In this document: positions 19,080-29,807 of the stretch, piece by piece
Layout: every line of letters starts with the position of its first letter
How positions within the stretch are numbered: the stretch's first letter is position 1
Assembly (NCBI RefSeq): GCF_004768785.1
Contig: NZ_SRMQ01000008.1
Location: 62,001-126,000 of the forward strand
Source of the DNA: Caproiciproducens galactitolivorans
GTDB taxonomy: Bacteria; Bacillota; Clostridia; Oscillospirales; Acutalibacteraceae
DNA: 64,000 nucleotides
Reading direction: 5' to 3'
Translations under genes and position numbers: made by a program
Notes under the pieces: model-generated
Told to the model about the DNA's origin: nothing
Database searches by the model: none
The model's input: only the letters and a program-made list of their open reading frames with translations

Positions 19080-19649
19080 TTAAGCGGCATTAAACATATT
19101 TTTATTTTTACTGATAAACGGAGTTAGTGCTTTAAAAATAACCCCCGCAATAATGCTGTTTAAGCCCGCTTTTATTAAATTGAAGGGGATAATACCCGGG
19201 AGCATAATCGCGTCAACTACCGCTTTCGGCGTCCCGAAAAAGTGTACCGTAAAAATATAGTTCATCGGAACCATGATAGCCGTCATTGCGAACGTACCCA
19301 ATACCATACCGATGACCGCATGGGTAAATTTATTGCTGTGGTGATAGAATTGCCCGACCAAAACCACCAAGGCGCCAGAAGCAACAAAATGCATCAAAAG
19401 ACCGACCCATCCATTTCCGCCAAACAAGAATGCCTGTATGACCGACACGACAAACAGAACTACGATGGAAGGAACCGTTCCGAAAAGCATGGCCGCAATT
19501 AAAATGGGCGCATCCGCCATGTCATACTCCAGGAAAGGAGCCGCTGGAATAAGCGGTATGCGAACAAACGCGACTAAAACAATGGAAACGGCCGCCAGCA
19601 TACCCAGTTGAGCCATGAAAAGAATACTGTTTCTTTTGCTTGTCTTCAT
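19080..19649 (-). CDS. ribU: Riboflavin ECF transporter substrate-binding subunit RibU
   Basis: 189 residues, about six membrane segments, matching the S component RibU of energy-coupling factor transporters, which captures riboflavin and works with the shared EcfAAT module (not in this window). The assignment rests on the fold-type sequence (FLEYDMADAPILIAAMLFG, a typical S-component stretch) and on the FMN riboswitch directly upstream. The frame stays open upstream to 19697, but that part is the riboswitch terminator. The start at 19649 has AAAGGAGAGAGG before it and begins MKTSKRN. Confidence 0.93.
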   Translation of the reverse strand: MKTSKRNSILFMAQLGMLAAVSIVLVAFVRIPLIPAAPFLEYDMADAPILIAAMLFGTVPSIVVLFVVSVIQAFLFGGNGWVGLLMHFVASGALVVLVGQFYHHSNKFTHAVIGMVLGTFAMTAIMVPMNYIFTVHFFGTPKAVVDAIMLPGIIPFNLIKAGLNSIIAGVIFKALTPFISKNKNMFNAA

Positions 19650-19678
19650 AAACCTCTCTCCTTTACATGCTGCCAACG

Positions 19679-19707
19679 AAAAAAAATCCCGCAGCAAAGC
19701 TACGGGA
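19679..19707 (-). terminator. Regulated terminator of the FMN riboswitch
   Basis: Minus-strand stem TCCCGTAGC/GCTGCGGGA with a three-base loop and eight Ts, between the aptamer and the ribU RBS. FMN binding should favour it. Confidence 0.85.
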
Positions 19708-19727
19708 CTAAATACGCAAATATGCGC

Positions 19728-19850
<123 letters not shown>

Positions 19851-19869
19851 AGCTATTTTATTTGCTATT

Positions 19870-19898
19870 ATTATAGCATTCCGTTAGTTTTTTGTCAA
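19870..19898 (-). promoter_or_regulatory. ribU promoter
   Basis: Minus strand TTGACA, 17 bases, TATAAT. The -35 box overlaps the last codons of the upstream capA-like gene. Confidence 0.75.
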
Positions 19899-21127
19899 TC
19901 CTTTTGTAAATACTCTTTTGGGATATTTCTATCGAGAACGGATTGAATATAGCGCAGACTAAAAGCTGGCGTATATTTCCTCACCCCATGGGCGGAAGCA
20001 AGGGCATCCGTATACTGATTAAGAGGATAAATCGTAATATTGGCACAGCGTTTGCCATACTGCGTAACAATCGGCTTAAACTTCATACCGGTAAAAGTCG
20101 TTTTGTTTGTCGTAAAATCCTTTGTCATGGTCACCGTTAAAAGGCCGCTGATCATGTTATCGCCCTTTTGCTGTGCCGAAACCAAATTGCCCAAAGCAAA
20201 CACAACCGGACATTTTGTTCCGTCCTTCCTTGTTAAAACAGTCAGCTTTTGAATCACATGGGGATGATTGCCGAAAATGATATCCGCACCCCAGTCCACC
20301 ATGTTCTGAGCGAGTGTTTTTTGCTTATCCGTCAGGGTATACGTATTTTCCGTACCCCAATGAACGGAAATAACCACAACATCCGCCATTGATTTCGCCT
20401 TTTTAATGAGGCGCTCGATCAAGGCAGTATTATTTGCATAAATGAGCCTGTATTTTGAATTTTTCGGCAAATAAAGGCCGTTTGTCATTTCGGTTATCCC
20501 AATATGGGCAGTTTTAATTCCTTTTGCTTCCACGATACGGATATTTTCCAGGTCTTCATCGCTGCGATAAGCTCCGACCACTTTTACGGATGGCTGGGTT
20601 GCCCAATAATCAAGAGTTGCCGCGACCCCTTTTTCCCCTTTGTCCAGCACGTGATTATTCGCGTGATTGATTACATCAAACCCTAAACTTACCAGCTCGT
20701 CACCCATCTGGGCAGGTGAATTAAACAAAGGATAACCCGACAGCGGGGCTATTTTGCCTGCTAGCGGCGTTTCCTGATTAATTACCGCAATATCCGCTTT
20801 TTTGATATCGCCTGCGATGCGTGCGTAAACCGGTTGAAAATTATAGCCCTTTCCGCCTGCGCGGGCATTCGCCTGCTTATAGATCACATCATGAATTAAA
20901 TTGTCGCCCGCCCCCAGAATGGTGATTGAAACCGGTTTTTTCTCCGGCAGGGACGGGGCAACCGACGAAACGGACGACAATGCTGAAGACGACAGGGAAA
21001 CTGCTTTTGCATTATTCTGCCTCGTAGTCTCAAGGAAAAAGAGAAATCCCGTCATACATACGGCAACAACGAAAACACCGATTGTCACTTTAATCAGCTG
21101 ATGGGACGGATTGTTTTTTTTCTCCAT
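19895..21127 (-). CDS. CapA-family (poly-gamma-glutamate synthesis type) metallophosphatase, membrane-anchored
   Basis: About 410 residues. One N-terminal membrane segment (TIGVFVVAVCMTGFLFF), a Ser-rich linker, then the PGA_cap calcineurin-like fold with its metal motifs: GAGDNLIHD, NHANNHVLDKG, VISVHWGTEN and FGNHPHVIQ. The active domain is outside the cell. CapA/PgsA is tied to polyglutamate capsule export, but no capB/capC neighbour is present, so the substrate here is unknown. I place the start at MEKKNNPSHQ (21127), with GGGG upstream. The open frame extends 27 codons further upstream without an RBS. Confidence 0.88.
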   Translation of the reverse strand: MEKKNNPSHQLIKVTIGVFVVAVCMTGFLFFLETTRQNNAKAVSLSSSALSSVSSVAPSLPEKKPVSITILGAGDNLIHDVIYKQANARAGGKGYNFQPVYARIAGDIKKADIAVINQETPLAGKIAPLSGYPLFNSPAQMGDELVSLGFDVINHANNHVLDKGEKGVAATLDYWATQPSVKVVGAYRSDEDLENIRIVEAKGIKTAHIGITEMTNGLYLPKNSKYRLIYANNTALIERLIKKAKSMADVVVISVHWGTENTYTLTDKQKTLAQNMVDWGADIIFGNHPHVIQKLTVLTRKDGTKCPVVFALGNLVSAQQKGDNMISGLLTVTMTKDFTTNKTTFTGMKFKPIVTQYGKRCANITIYPLNQYTDALASAHGVRKYTPAFSLRYIQSVLDRNIPKEYLQKD

Positions 21128-21595
21128 ATCAAAACCCCTATCAAAAAGATAGGTATAGTATAGCATGAAACAGAAAAAAAGAACAGATCCTACAAAGCTC
21201 TCTTTCAAGCAAACGAAGCCTTGCCATTTCGGCTAATGAAATCATCTTTGCTTGCATTTGCCAACCTTCTCAAAAAAGACCGTACTCTTAATATAGCGGA
21301 GACTTAAAAAACCTTCATTCCGAAAGGGCTAACTTTATCGATTCGGACTAATCTCGTAATATACTGCGGCAACCTTCACTTAGAGGTCTTCCGCATGATA
21401 TTTTCTCCGGCTCATTTAAATTCTATGGATCACTCTTAAGGCTCCACATGTAAATGACAAATCAAGGCCTTCGGACTGCCGAAAAACAAGCAACTTACAC
21501 CTTGCAATGAATACATGACAAACCCGGGTACTATAAACATATGAAAAAAAGACCCTATCCCAAAAGGGACAAGGCCTTTCTGTAAGCAAAATCGC
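21128..21595 (-). other. 468-base gap between tuf and the capA-like gene
   Basis: Holds the tuf terminator at its right end (21549-21578). The rest, 21200-21540, has no gene I can support. A 39-codon minus-strand frame beginning near 21265 has AGAAGG upstream and would read MQAKMISLAEMARLRLLEREL and so on, but it is too short to trust. Confidence 0.5.
21549..21578 (-). terminator. tuf terminator
   Basis: Thirteen-pair stem with several G-U pairs (AAGGCCTTGTCCC / GGGATAGGGTCTT on the minus strand), TTTT loop, and a T-run after it, 18 bases past the tuf stop. Confidence 0.82.
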
Positions 21596-22798
21596 TTAGC
21601 CGTTAATCTTTGTAACAACACCGGAACCAACTGTGTGACCGCCTTCACGAATAGCGAAACGGAGACCCTCTTCAATAGCGATCGGGGTAATCAATTCAAC
21701 ATCCATTTCAACGTTATCGCCAGGCATACACATTTCTGTGCCTTCTGGAAGAGAAATAACACCAGTAACGTCTGTGGTTCTGAAATAGAACTGCGGACGA
21801 TAGTTATTGAAGAACGGAGTATGACGTCCGCCTTCTTCCTTCGTCAGAACATAAACCTGACCACGGAATTTGGTATGTGGATTAATTGTGCCCGGCTTTG
21901 CAAGAACCTGGCCGCGCTCAATTTCAGTTCTCTGGATACCACGGAGCAGAACACCAACGTTATCGCCAGCCTCAGCGAAATCAAGGGTCTTTCTGAACAT
22001 TTCAAGGCCTGTAATAACAGACTTCTTACGCTCTTCGGTAAGACCGATAATTTCAACTTCTTCGCCAACCTTTGCCATACCACGCTCAACTCTACCGGTT
22101 GCAACTGTGCCGCGTCCGGTAATTGTGAAGACGTCTTCAACAGGCATAAGGAAAGGCAGATCGGACTTACGATCCGGGGTCGGAATGAATTTGTCAACAG
22201 CATCCATCAAATCCTTGATGCATTTGTATTCCTCAGCATTCGGATCCGTAGACTTTGATTCAAGAGCAACCAAAGCGGAACCACGAATAATCGGTGTGTC
22301 ATCGCCCGGGAATTCGTATTCATTCAGGAGGTCACGGATTTCCATCTCAACAAGATCAAGAAGTTCCGGATCATCAACCTGATCAACCTTGTTCATAAAT
22401 ACAACGATGTACGGAACGCCAACCTGACGAGCGAGCAGGATGTGCTCTCTGGTCTGCGGCATCGGGCCGTCAGCAGCAGAAACAACAAGGATTGCACCGT
22501 CCATCTGAGCAGCACCGGTGATCATGTTCTTAACGTAGTCAGCATGGCCGGGGCAGTCAACGTGGGCATAGTGGCGGGCAGCTGTCTGATACTCAACGTG
22601 AGATGTGTTGATTGTGATACCGCGCTCTCTCTCTTCAGGAGCCTTATCAATATTTGCGTAATCAACGAAATCAGCTTCGCCGCTAAAGTTAAGAACCTTT
22701 GTGATAGCAGCAGTCAATGTGGTCTTACCATGGTCAACGTGGCCAATTGTACCAATATTTACGTGGGGTTTGGATCTGTCGAATTTTGCTTTTGCCAT
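21596..22798 (-). CDS. tuf: Elongation factor Tu
   Basis: 400 residues. GTPase that brings aminoacyl-tRNA to the ribosome. G1 [22 protein letters not shown] (G3 and switch II), NKVD (G4) and the C-terminal beta-barrel domains ([14 protein letters not shown]) are all standard. RBS AGGAGG before ATG. It follows fusA by 100 bases, which also contain its own promoter. Confidence 0.98.
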   Translation of the reverse strand: MAKAKFDRSKPHVNIGTIGHVDHGKTTLTAAITKVLNFSGEADFVDYANIDKAPEERERGITINTSHVEYQTAARHYAHVDCPGHADYVKNMITGAAQMDGAILVVSAADGPMPQTREHILLARQVGVPYIVVFMNKVDQVDDPELLDLVEMEIRDLLNEYEFPGDDTPIIRGSALVALESKSTDPNAEEYKCIKDLMDAVDKFIPTPDRKSDLPFLMPVEDVFTITGRGTVATGRVERGMAKVGEEVEIIGLTEERKKSVITGLEMFRKTLDFAEAGDNVGVLLRGIQRTEIERGQVLAKPGTINPHTKFRGQVYVLTKEEGGRHTPFFNNYRPQFYFRTTDVTGVISLPEGTEMCMPGDNVEMDVELITPIAIEEGLRFAIREGGHTVGSGVVTKING

Positions 22799-22856
22799 TG
22801 GAATTCCTCCTTTTTATTTTTACAGACAATAATTTTACCATTAAACTATGCATATC

Positions 22857-22884
22857 ATTTTATCATAACAATGAGAAAAATCAA
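22857..22884 (-). promoter_or_regulatory. Internal promoter for tuf
   Basis: Minus strand TTGATT, 16 bases, TAAAAT in the fusA-tuf gap; would let tuf be made above the rest of the str operon. Confidence 0.5.
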
Positions 22885-22898
22885 GCATATTTTATAAG

Positions 22899-24980
22899 TT
22901 ATTCGGACTTTTTGTTTCTAGCAGAAATAATGTTTTCGGAGATCGACTTCGGCACTTCCATCGAAGTAGCCGGTTCCATAACAAACTGGCCTCTGCCCTG
23001 TGTTTTGGAACGTAAATCGGTCGCATAGCCAAACATTTCGGAAAGCGGAACGTTTGCACGAATCTGCTGTGCACCGGAAACAGCGTCCATGCCTTCGATC
23101 ATACCACGGCGGGAGTTCAGGTCGCCGATAACGTCGCCCATGTACTCCTCCGGTACAGTAACGGTAACCTTCATGATCGGCTCCAAAATAACCGGATCTG
23201 CTTTCTTCATTGCCTCTTTAAAGGCCATGGAACCAGCGATCTTAAACGCCATTTCAGAGGAGTCGACTTCGTGGAAAGAACCATCGTAAAGAGTTACCTT
23301 TACGTCAACTACCGGATATCCTGCAAGTACGCCGGAAAGCATAGCACCCTGAATACCCATGTCAACCGCCGGGATGTATTCCTTCGGAATCGCACCGCCG
23401 ACAATTGCGTTGACAAATTCATAACCTTTGCCGGGATTCGGTTCAATACGAATTTTAACGTGTCCGTACTGGCCACGACCGCCGGACTGACGTGCATATT
23501 TCGTTTCGACATCCGCACTGCCGCGAATCGTCTCTTTATAAGATACCTGCGGCTTACCGACATTTGCTTCCACATGGAATTCACGCATCAGTCTGTCAAC
23601 AATGATTTCCAGATGCAACTCACCCATGCCGGCGATAATGGTTTGACCGGTTTCCTCCTGCGTATAAGCTCTGAAGGTTGGATCTTCTTCCGCCAACTTT
23701 GCAAGCGCAATACCCATTTTTTCCTGACCGGCTTTTGTTTTCGGCTCAATTGCGATTTCAATAACCGGCTCAGGGAATTCCATGGATTCCAAAATAATCG
23801 GACGCTTCTCATCGCAGAGCGTATCGCCGGTCGTCGTATTTTTAAGGCCTACGGCAGCCGCGATATCTCCCGCATAAACTGTATCGATATCTTGACGATG
23901 ATTTGCGTGCATTTGAAGGATTCGGCCGAGTCTTTCGCTTTTTCCTTTTGTTGAGTTGTAAACAGTTGAACCCGCAGCAATCTTACCGGAATATACACGG
24001 AAGAAGCAAAGCTTTCCCACAAACGGATCCGTTGCAATCTTGAATGCCAAAGCCGCAAACGGTTCTTCATCCGAAGCATGGCAGTCGGATTCTTCGCCGG
24101 TTTCCGGATCCGTACCCTTGATCGCCGGAATGTCTGTCGGCGCGGGCATGTAATCAACGATTGCATCCAAGAGTTTCTGAACGCCCTTATTTCTGTAGGA
24201 GGTTCCGCAGCAAACCGGAACCATGCGGTTCGCAATGGTCGCTTTGCGAATGGTTTTTACAATTTCTTCCTTTGTAAGGGTCTCGCCATTCAGGTACTTC
24301 TCCATCAGAGCGTCGTCCTGTTCAGCAACATTCTCAATCAGTTCTGTGTGGTATTTATTGGCAAGTTCGAGCATATCCTCAGGGATATCCTCTACTTTCA
24401 TATCCTTGCCCATGTCGTCGTAATATACGTCGGCCTTCATTTCAACCAAGTCAATGATTCCTTTAAAGGAATCCTCGGAACCGATCGGAAGCTGAATCGG
24501 AACAGCGTTACACTGCAGACGATCCTTCATCATCTGGACAACACGATAAAAATCCGCGCCCATGATGTCCATCTTATTCACGTAAGCCATACGCGGAACA
24601 TGATATTCCTCAGCCTGGCGCCATACGGTTTCAGACTGCGGCTCAACGCCGCCCTTGGCACAGAATACGGTTACAGAACCGTCAAGAACACGAAGGGAAC
24701 GCTCAACTTCTACTGTAAAGTCAACGTGACCCGGTGTGTCGATGATATTGATTCTATGGCCTTTCCAAAAGCAGGTAGTCGCGGCAGAAGTAATGGTAAT
24801 ACCTCTTTCCTGCTCCTGCACCATCCAGTCCATAGTTGCAGTACCTTCATGCGTTTCGCCAATCTTATGGTTAATTCCTGTATAGTACAGGATACGTTCG
24901 GTGGTAGTAGTTTTACCGGCATCAATGTGAGCCATGATGCCTATATTGCGGGTTAATTCAAGTGGTACCTGCCTTGGCAT
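22899..24980 (-). CDS. fusA: Elongation factor G
   Basis: 693 residues, five-domain translocase GTPase. G1 [21 protein letters not shown] and NKMD motifs are intact, and the domain IV tip loop reads [19 protein letters not shown]. It lacks the features of ribosome-protection proteins, and its place after rpsG marks it as the housekeeping EF-G. RBS AAGGAGG before ATG. Confidence 0.98.
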   Translation of the reverse strand: MPRQVPLELTRNIGIMAHIDAGKTTTTERILYYTGINHKIGETHEGTATMDWMVQEQERGITITSAATTCFWKGHRINIIDTPGHVDFTVEVERSLRVLDGSVTVFCAKGGVEPQSETVWRQAEEYHVPRMAYVNKMDIMGADFYRVVQMMKDRLQCNAVPIQLPIGSEDSFKGIIDLVEMKADVYYDDMGKDMKVEDIPEDMLELANKYHTELIENVAEQDDALMEKYLNGETLTKEEIVKTIRKATIANRMVPVCCGTSYRNKGVQKLLDAIVDYMPAPTDIPAIKGTDPETGEESDCHASDEEPFAALAFKIATDPFVGKLCFFRVYSGKIAAGSTVYNSTKGKSERLGRILQMHANHRQDIDTVYAGDIAAAVGLKNTTTGDTLCDEKRPIILESMEFPEPVIEIAIEPKTKAGQEKMGIALAKLAEEDPTFRAYTQEETGQTIIAGMGELHLEIIVDRLMREFHVEANVGKPQVSYKETIRGSADVETKYARQSGGRGQYGHVKIRIEPNPGKGYEFVNAIVGGAIPKEYIPAVDMGIQGAMLSGVLAGYPVVDVKVTLYDGSFHEVDSSEMAFKIAGSMAFKEAMKKADPVILEPIMKVTVTVPEEYMGDVIGDLNSRRGMIEGMDAVSGAQQIRANVPLSEMFGYATDLRSKTQGRGQFVMEPATSMEVPKSISENIISARNKKSE

Positions 24981-25049
24981 AGTTTCCTCCTTAAAGTATG
25001 GAACGTTGGAATTTGTACATTACTTCCGGTATCTGACCTGCAAGGTCAA

Positions 25050-25520
25050 TTACCATCTGTAATGTGCAAATGCCTTATTGGCTTCCGCCATTTTATGCGT
25101 ATCTTCACGCTTCTTTGCGGCGCCGCCAGCACCATTTACAGCATCAAGAATTTCACCTGCAAGTCTTTCTTTCATCGTCTTTTCAGATCTAAGTCTTGAA
25201 TAGTTGGTCATCCAACGTAAACCTAATGTCTGTCTTCTTTCAGGGCGAACCTCAATCGGAACCTGATAGGTAGCGCCGCCGACACGGCGGGCCTTTACTT
25301 CGAGAGACGGCATAATATTCTCCATTGCTGCCTCGAAAACCTCCAAAGGATCTTTCCCTGTCTTCTCGCTGATAATGTCAAATGCACCGTATACGATTTT
25401 CTGGGCTACACCCTTCTTCCCGTCGATCATAACATTATTAACAAGACGTGTTACAAGCTTTGAATTGTAAACCGGATCTGGTAAAACATCACGCTTTGCA
25501 ATATTACCTCTTCTTGGCAC
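25050..25520 (-). CDS. rpsG: 30S ribosomal protein S7
   Basis: 156 residues, exactly the usual S7 length when begun at the GTG at 25520 ([21 protein letters not shown]). GAAGGAGG lies nine bases before that GTG. An upstream in-frame ATG would add 17 residues with no RBS and no homology, so it is not the start. Binds the 16S rRNA 3' major domain and, in E. coli, autoregulates the str operon. 129 bases lie between it and rpsL, with a small hairpin near 25590-25614. Confidence 0.96.
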   Translation of the reverse strand: MPRRGNIAKRDVLPDPVYNSKLVTRLVNNVMIDGKKGVAQKIVYGAFDIISEKTGKDPLEVFEAAMENIMPSLEVKARRVGGATYQVPIEVRPERRQTLGLRWMTNYSRLRSEKTMKERLAGEILDAVNGAGGAAKKREDTHKMAEANKAFAHYRW

Positions 25521-25653
25521 TTTACTTCCCTCCTTCACATGAATGATATCATAGGTACTCGAAAGCGACAAACTCCCGTGGCCATTCAGAGGCGTCTTTA
25601 TATATAAAGAACGCCGCTTTGCAGCCGTTCGGTTTCTGTCAATTTAAACTACC

Positions 25654-26082
25654 TTATTTTTTTGCTGCGCCGGCTTTCGGACGCTTTGCGCCGTACTTTG
25701 AACGGGCCTGCATACGCTGTGCAACACCTTGTGCATCAAGGGTACCACGAATAATGTGATAACGCACACCAGGCAGATCCTTAACACGGCCGCCGCGGAT
25801 CATAACGACGCTGTGCTCCTGAAGATTGTGGCCGACTCCGGGAATGTAAGCACTAACTTCAATCCCGTTGGAAAGCCTGACTCTGGCGATTTTTCTTAAA
25901 GCGGAGTTCGGCTTTTTCGGCGTAGCAGTCTTAACAGTTGTGCACACACCACGCTTTTGGGGGGAATTCTGATTGATGGCAACACGCTTCTTGGAGTTCC
26001 ATCCCTTTAAAAGCGCAGGAGCCTTTGCTTTGGATACAGCAACTTCCCTACCCGTATGGACTAACTGGTTAAATGTTGGCAT
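25654..26082 (-). CDS. rpsL: 30S ribosomal protein S12
   Basis: 142 residues. Decoding-centre protein. The conserved [16 protein letters not shown] and the streptomycin loop ([20 protein letters not shown]... with the usual TPKKPNS stretch) are present, as is [12 protein letters not shown]. Begins [12 protein letters not shown] at 26082, with AGGAGG eight bases upstream; the ATG five codons earlier overlaps that RBS. First gene of rpsL-rpsG-fusA-tuf. Confidence 0.97.
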   Translation of the reverse strand: MPTFNQLVHTGREVAVSKAKAPALLKGWNSKKRVAINQNSPQKRGVCTTVKTATPKKPNSALRKIARVRLSNGIEVSAYIPGVGHNLQEHSVVMIRGGRVKDLPGVRYHIIRGTLDAQGVAQRMQARSKYGAKRPKAGAAKK

Positions 26083-26116
26083 AAGACACCTCCTCACTTC
26101 AAATTTCTAATATGTT

Positions 26117-26210
26117 AAGCGGATATATAGTATATCCGGCGTAACAACAAATTAATCTTTAAACAACTTAATCCTATCCGAAAGCAGAGCTCCGGATAGG
26201 AATTAAGCCT
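26117..26210 (-). promoter_or_regulatory. Structured leader of the rpsL operon
   Basis: Two hairpins between the promoter and rpsL: a long one with arms TTAATCCTATCCG / CGGATAGGAATTAA (about 26168-26207) and a small one CGGATATA / TATATCCG (about 26119-26137). Neither has a proper T-run, so they are more likely leader structures than terminators. Confidence 0.5.
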
Positions 26211-26237
26211 TCAATTAGCAAATCATCACATTTTAGT

Positions 26238-26267
26238 ATTATAATCCTACACAGCGTCGCTTGTCAA
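26238..26267 (-). promoter_or_regulatory. Promoter of rpsL-rpsG-fusA-tuf inside the rpoC 3' end
   Basis: Minus strand TTGACA, 18 bases, TATAAT. The -35 lies within the last rpoC codons and the -10 just past its stop. A near-consensus sigma-A promoter. Confidence 0.75.
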
Positions 26268-29200
26268 GTCTTCATTTACGGGCTTGATGTCCACATCGCT
26301 GTAGCATTTCATACCGGTTCCAGCCGGGATCAGCTTACCGATAATGACATTCTCTTTCAGACCGAGCAGCGGGTCAACCTTGCCTTTAATAGCGGCATCG
26401 GTCAGCACGCGGGTTGTCTCCTGGAAGGAAGCGGCAGACAGGAAGGAATCCGTCGCAAGGGAAGCCTTGGTAATACCAAGCAGGACAGGCGTTTCCGTTG
26501 CTTCGCGCAGGTCGGTTTCGCCCGCCTTAATGCGGTCGCGGATGATCTGGTTTTCCGCCTCCAGCTCGCTCTTCTCAACAAGCGAGCTCGGCAGCAGGGT
26601 TGTATCGCCGGAATCTTCGATCTTCACCTTTTTCATCATCTGGCGCACAATAACCTCAATATGCTTATCGTTTATATCAACACCCTGCATACGGTAAACG
26701 CGCTGCACTTCCTCAATCAGGTAGTCCTGAACGGCGTGGGTGCCGCTGATGGCAAGGACATCGTGCGGATTTACGGAACCTTCGGTGACTCTGGTTCCCG
26801 CCTTTATCTGCTGGCCCTCCGAAACAATAATGCGGGAGCCAAAAGGAACAAGGTAAGATTTCGATTCGCCCGTTTCATGGTTTGTAACAACAACGTGGCG
26901 GTTCTTCTTGACTTCCTCGAAGGACACCGTACCGGCAATCTCGCTGATAATGGCCAGATGCTTCGGCTTACGTGCTTCAAACAGCTCCTCAACACGAGGC
27001 AAACCTTGTGTAATATCCTCCGAACTGGCGACACCGCCGGTATGGAAGGTTCTCATGGTCAACTGCGTACCCGGCTCACCGATGGACTGAGCCGCGATAA
27101 TACCGACAGCCTCACCCACGGAAACGGTCTGACCGTTCGCAAGGTTCGCGCCGTAGCACTTCTTGCAGACGCCGTGCTTCGCACAGCAGTTCAGTACCGA
27201 ACGGATCTTAATACGCTCTACGCCGTGGTTGACGATGATATCCGCATCGTGATCATCCATCAGCTTATCCTTGGAAACAAGAACCTCACCAGTCTTTTCA
27301 TCGACGAAGTCTTCCACAAGATACCTGCCGAGAAGACGTTCATGCAGGGACTCAATAGCTTCCTTGCCCTCGCGGATATCGTAGACTTCCAGTCCATCCG
27401 TCGCGCCGCAGTCTTCTTCACGGATAATCACGTCCTGTGAAACATCGACCAGACGGCGGGTTAGATAACCGGAGTCCGCCGTACGGAGAGCGGTATCGGC
27501 AAGACCCTTTCTGGCACCACGGGACGAAATAAAGTATTCCAAAATATTCAGGCCTTCACGATAGTTCGCACGAATTGGAATTTCAATGGTTTTACCGGAT
27601 GTATTTGCAATCAGTCCGCGCATACCGGCAAGCTGACGGATCTGGCTCATGGAACCACGGGCGCCGGAATCCGCCATCATGAAGATCGGATTGTAGCGAT
27701 CCAGGTTTTTCTGCAGAGCGACGGAAACATCTTCCGTAGCTTTTGACCATGTGTTCAGAACCGCATTGTAACGCTCACCGTCGGAAAGCAAACCGTTCTT
27801 AAACTGGTCGTAAATCACGTCAATTTTCTTTTCGGCAGCATTGATAATATCTTTCTTTTCAGGCGGAATCGTTGCATCCGAAACGGCAACCGTAATCGCG
27901 CTCAGGGTAGAATACTTATAGCCCTGTGCCTTTACACTATCCAGAACGTCTGCCGTTTGTGCCGTTCCGTGCTTCTTAATGCAGCGATCAATAATCTGCC
28001 CGAGCTGCTTTTTCCCGACAAGGAAATCGATCTCAAACTTAAAGAGATTATCAGGGTTGGTACGGTCGACAAATCCAAGATCCTGTGGGATCGGACGGTT
28101 GAAGATCATACGGCCGACGGTCGTTTCAACCAGCCTAGAAACCTTCTTACCGTTTATTTCAAGTGTTCTGCGAACCTTAATTTTCGCGTGAAGCCCAACA
28201 ATCTTAGCGTCATACGCCATAATGGCTTCATTGTAATCCCGGAAGATTTTTCCTTCTCCGGGTTCGCCGTCTTTCTCAAGGGTAAGGTAATAGGAACCCA
28301 GTACCATGTCCTGCGTCGGTACGGTAACCGGGCGGCCGTCGGAAGGCTTCAAAAGGTTACCGGCAGCCAGCATCAGGAAACGAGCCTCTGCCTGCGCTTC
28401 CGCGGAAAGCGGAACGTGAACAGCCATCTGGTCACCGTCGAAGTCCGCGTTATAAGCTGTACAGGCCAACGGATGAAGCTTTAATGCGCGGCCTTCTACC
28501 AGCACAGGCTCAAACGCCTGAATACCCAATCTGTGCAGCGTAGGCGCGCGGTTTAACAGAACCGGGTGGTTTTTGATCACAACTTCAAGCGCGTCCCAAA
28601 CTTCCGGTTTTGCGCGCTCAACCGCTTTTCTTGCCGCTTTAATGTTTCCTGCCGCACCGGTTTCCACCAGCCGCTTCATGACAAACGGCTTAAACAGCTC
28701 CAGCGCCATTTCCTTCGGGAGACCGCATTGGTACATCTTCAGCTCAGGGCCGACAACGATAACGGAACGGCCGGAATAGTCAACACGTTTGCCCAAAAGG
28801 TTCTGGCGGAAACGCCCCTGCTTGCCCTTCAGCATATCGGAAAGGGACTTTAACGGGCGGTTGTTCGGGCCGGTTACCGGCCTGCCGCGGCGGCCGTTGT
28901 CGATTAATGCGTCAACAGCTTCCTGCAGCATGCGCTTTTCATTGCGGACAATAATGTCCGGAGCACCTAATTCCAAAAGCCTTTTCAGACGATTATTACG
29001 GTTAATAACGCGGCGGTAAAGGTCGTTTAAGTCGGAGGTCGCGAAACGGCCGCCGTCGAGCTGAACCATCGGGCGAATATCCGGCGGAATAACCGGAACG
29101 ACATCGAGAATCATCCATTCCGGGCGGTTCCCGGAAAGGCGGAAGGCTTCAACGACTTCCAGGCGTTTTAAAATACGCACGCGTTTTTGACCGGAAGCGT

Positions 29201-29789
29201 TCTGAAGTTCGCCCTTCAATTCCTCGGAAACCTGATCCAGATCGATTTCCGCCAGAAGCTTTTTAATTGCTTCCGCACCCATCCCGGCTTCAAAATCGTC
29301 CTCGTATTTTTCACGCATGTCGCGGTATTCCTTCTCATTGAGAAGCTGCTTCTTCTGCAATTCACGAACATTTCCGGGATCGGTTACAATATATAGTGCA
29401 AAGTACAGCACTTTTTCCAGCATACGGGGCGAAATATCTAATATTAAACCCATTCGGGAAGGAATGCCCTTAAAATACCAGATATGCGAAACCGGGGCGG
29501 CAAGTTCAATATGGCCCATGCGTTCGCGGCGAACCTTTGCCCGCGTTACTTCAACGCCGCAGCGTTCACAAATCTTGCCCTTATAACGGATTCTCTTATA
29601 TTTTCCGCAATGGCATTCCCAGTCTTTCTGAGGCCCGAAAATGCGCTCGCAGAAAAGTCCGTCGCGTTCCGGCTTCAGGGTACGATAATTTATTGTTTCC
29701 GGCTTTTTTACCTCGCCATGAGACCATTCTCTTATTTTTTCCGGTGAAGCAAGTCCGATCTTAATTGATTCAAATTCATTAAATTCCAT
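26247..29789 (-). CDS. rpoC: RNA polymerase beta' subunit
   Basis: 1180 residues, the usual clostridial length. N-terminal zinc site [20 protein letters not shown], the catalytic [12 protein letters not shown] with three Asp that hold Mg2+, the bridge-helix region ([22 protein letters not shown]), and the second cysteine cluster near [13 protein letters not shown]. It follows rpoB by 18 bases. Confidence 0.98.
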   Translation of the reverse strand: MEFNEFESIKIGLASPEKIREWSHGEVKKPETINYRTLKPERDGLFCERIFGPQKDWECHCGKYKRIRYKGKICERCGVEVTRAKVRRERMGHIELAAPVSHIWYFKGIPSRMGLILDISPRMLEKVLYFALYIVTDPGNVRELQKKQLLNEKEYRDMREKYEDDFEAGMGAEAIKKLLAEIDLDQVSEELKGELQNASGQKRVRILKRLEVVEAFRLSGNRPEWMILDVVPVIPPDIRPMVQLDGGRFATSDLNDLYRRVINRNNRLKRLLELGAPDIIVRNEKRMLQEAVDALIDNGRRGRPVTGPNNRPLKSLSDMLKGKQGRFRQNLLGKRVDYSGRSVIVVGPELKMYQCGLPKEMALELFKPFVMKRLVETGAAGNIKAARKAVERAKPEVWDALEVVIKNHPVLLNRAPTLHRLGIQAFEPVLVEGRALKLHPLACTAYNADFDGDQMAVHVPLSAEAQAEARFLMLAAGNLLKPSDGRPVTVPTQDMVLGSYYLTLEKDGEPGEGKIFRDYNEAIMAYDAKIVGLHAKIKVRRTLEINGKKVSRLVETTVGRMIFNRPIPQDLGFVDRTNPDNLFKFEIDFLVGKKQLGQIIDRCIKKHGTAQTADVLDSVKAQGYKYSTLSAITVAVSDATIPPEKKDIINAAEKKIDVIYDQFKNGLLSDGERYNAVLNTWSKATEDVSVALQKNLDRYNPIFMMADSGARGSMSQIRQLAGMRGLIANTSGKTIEIPIRANYREGLNILEYFISSRGARKGLADTALRTADSGYLTRRLVDVSQDVIIREEDCGATDGLEVYDIREGKEAIESLHERLLGRYLVEDFVDEKTGEVLVSKDKLMDDHDADIIVNHGVERIKIRSVLNCCAKHGVCKKCYGANLANGQTVSVGEAVGIIAAQSIGEPGTQLTMRTFHTGGVASSEDITQGLPRVEELFEARKPKHLAIISEIAGTVSFEEVKKNRHVVVTNHETGESKSYLVPFGSRIIVSEGQQIKAGTRVTEGSVNPHDVLAISGTHAVQDYLIEEVQRVYRMQGVDINDKHIEVIVRQMMKKVKIEDSGDTTLLPSSLVEKSELEAENQIIRDRIKAGETDLREATETPVLLGITKASLATDSFLSAASFQETTRVLTDAAIKGKVDPLLGLKENVIIGKLIPAGTGMKCYSDVDIKPVNEDLTSDAV

Positions 29790-29807
29790 ATTGCAACCCC
29801 ATTCTCT

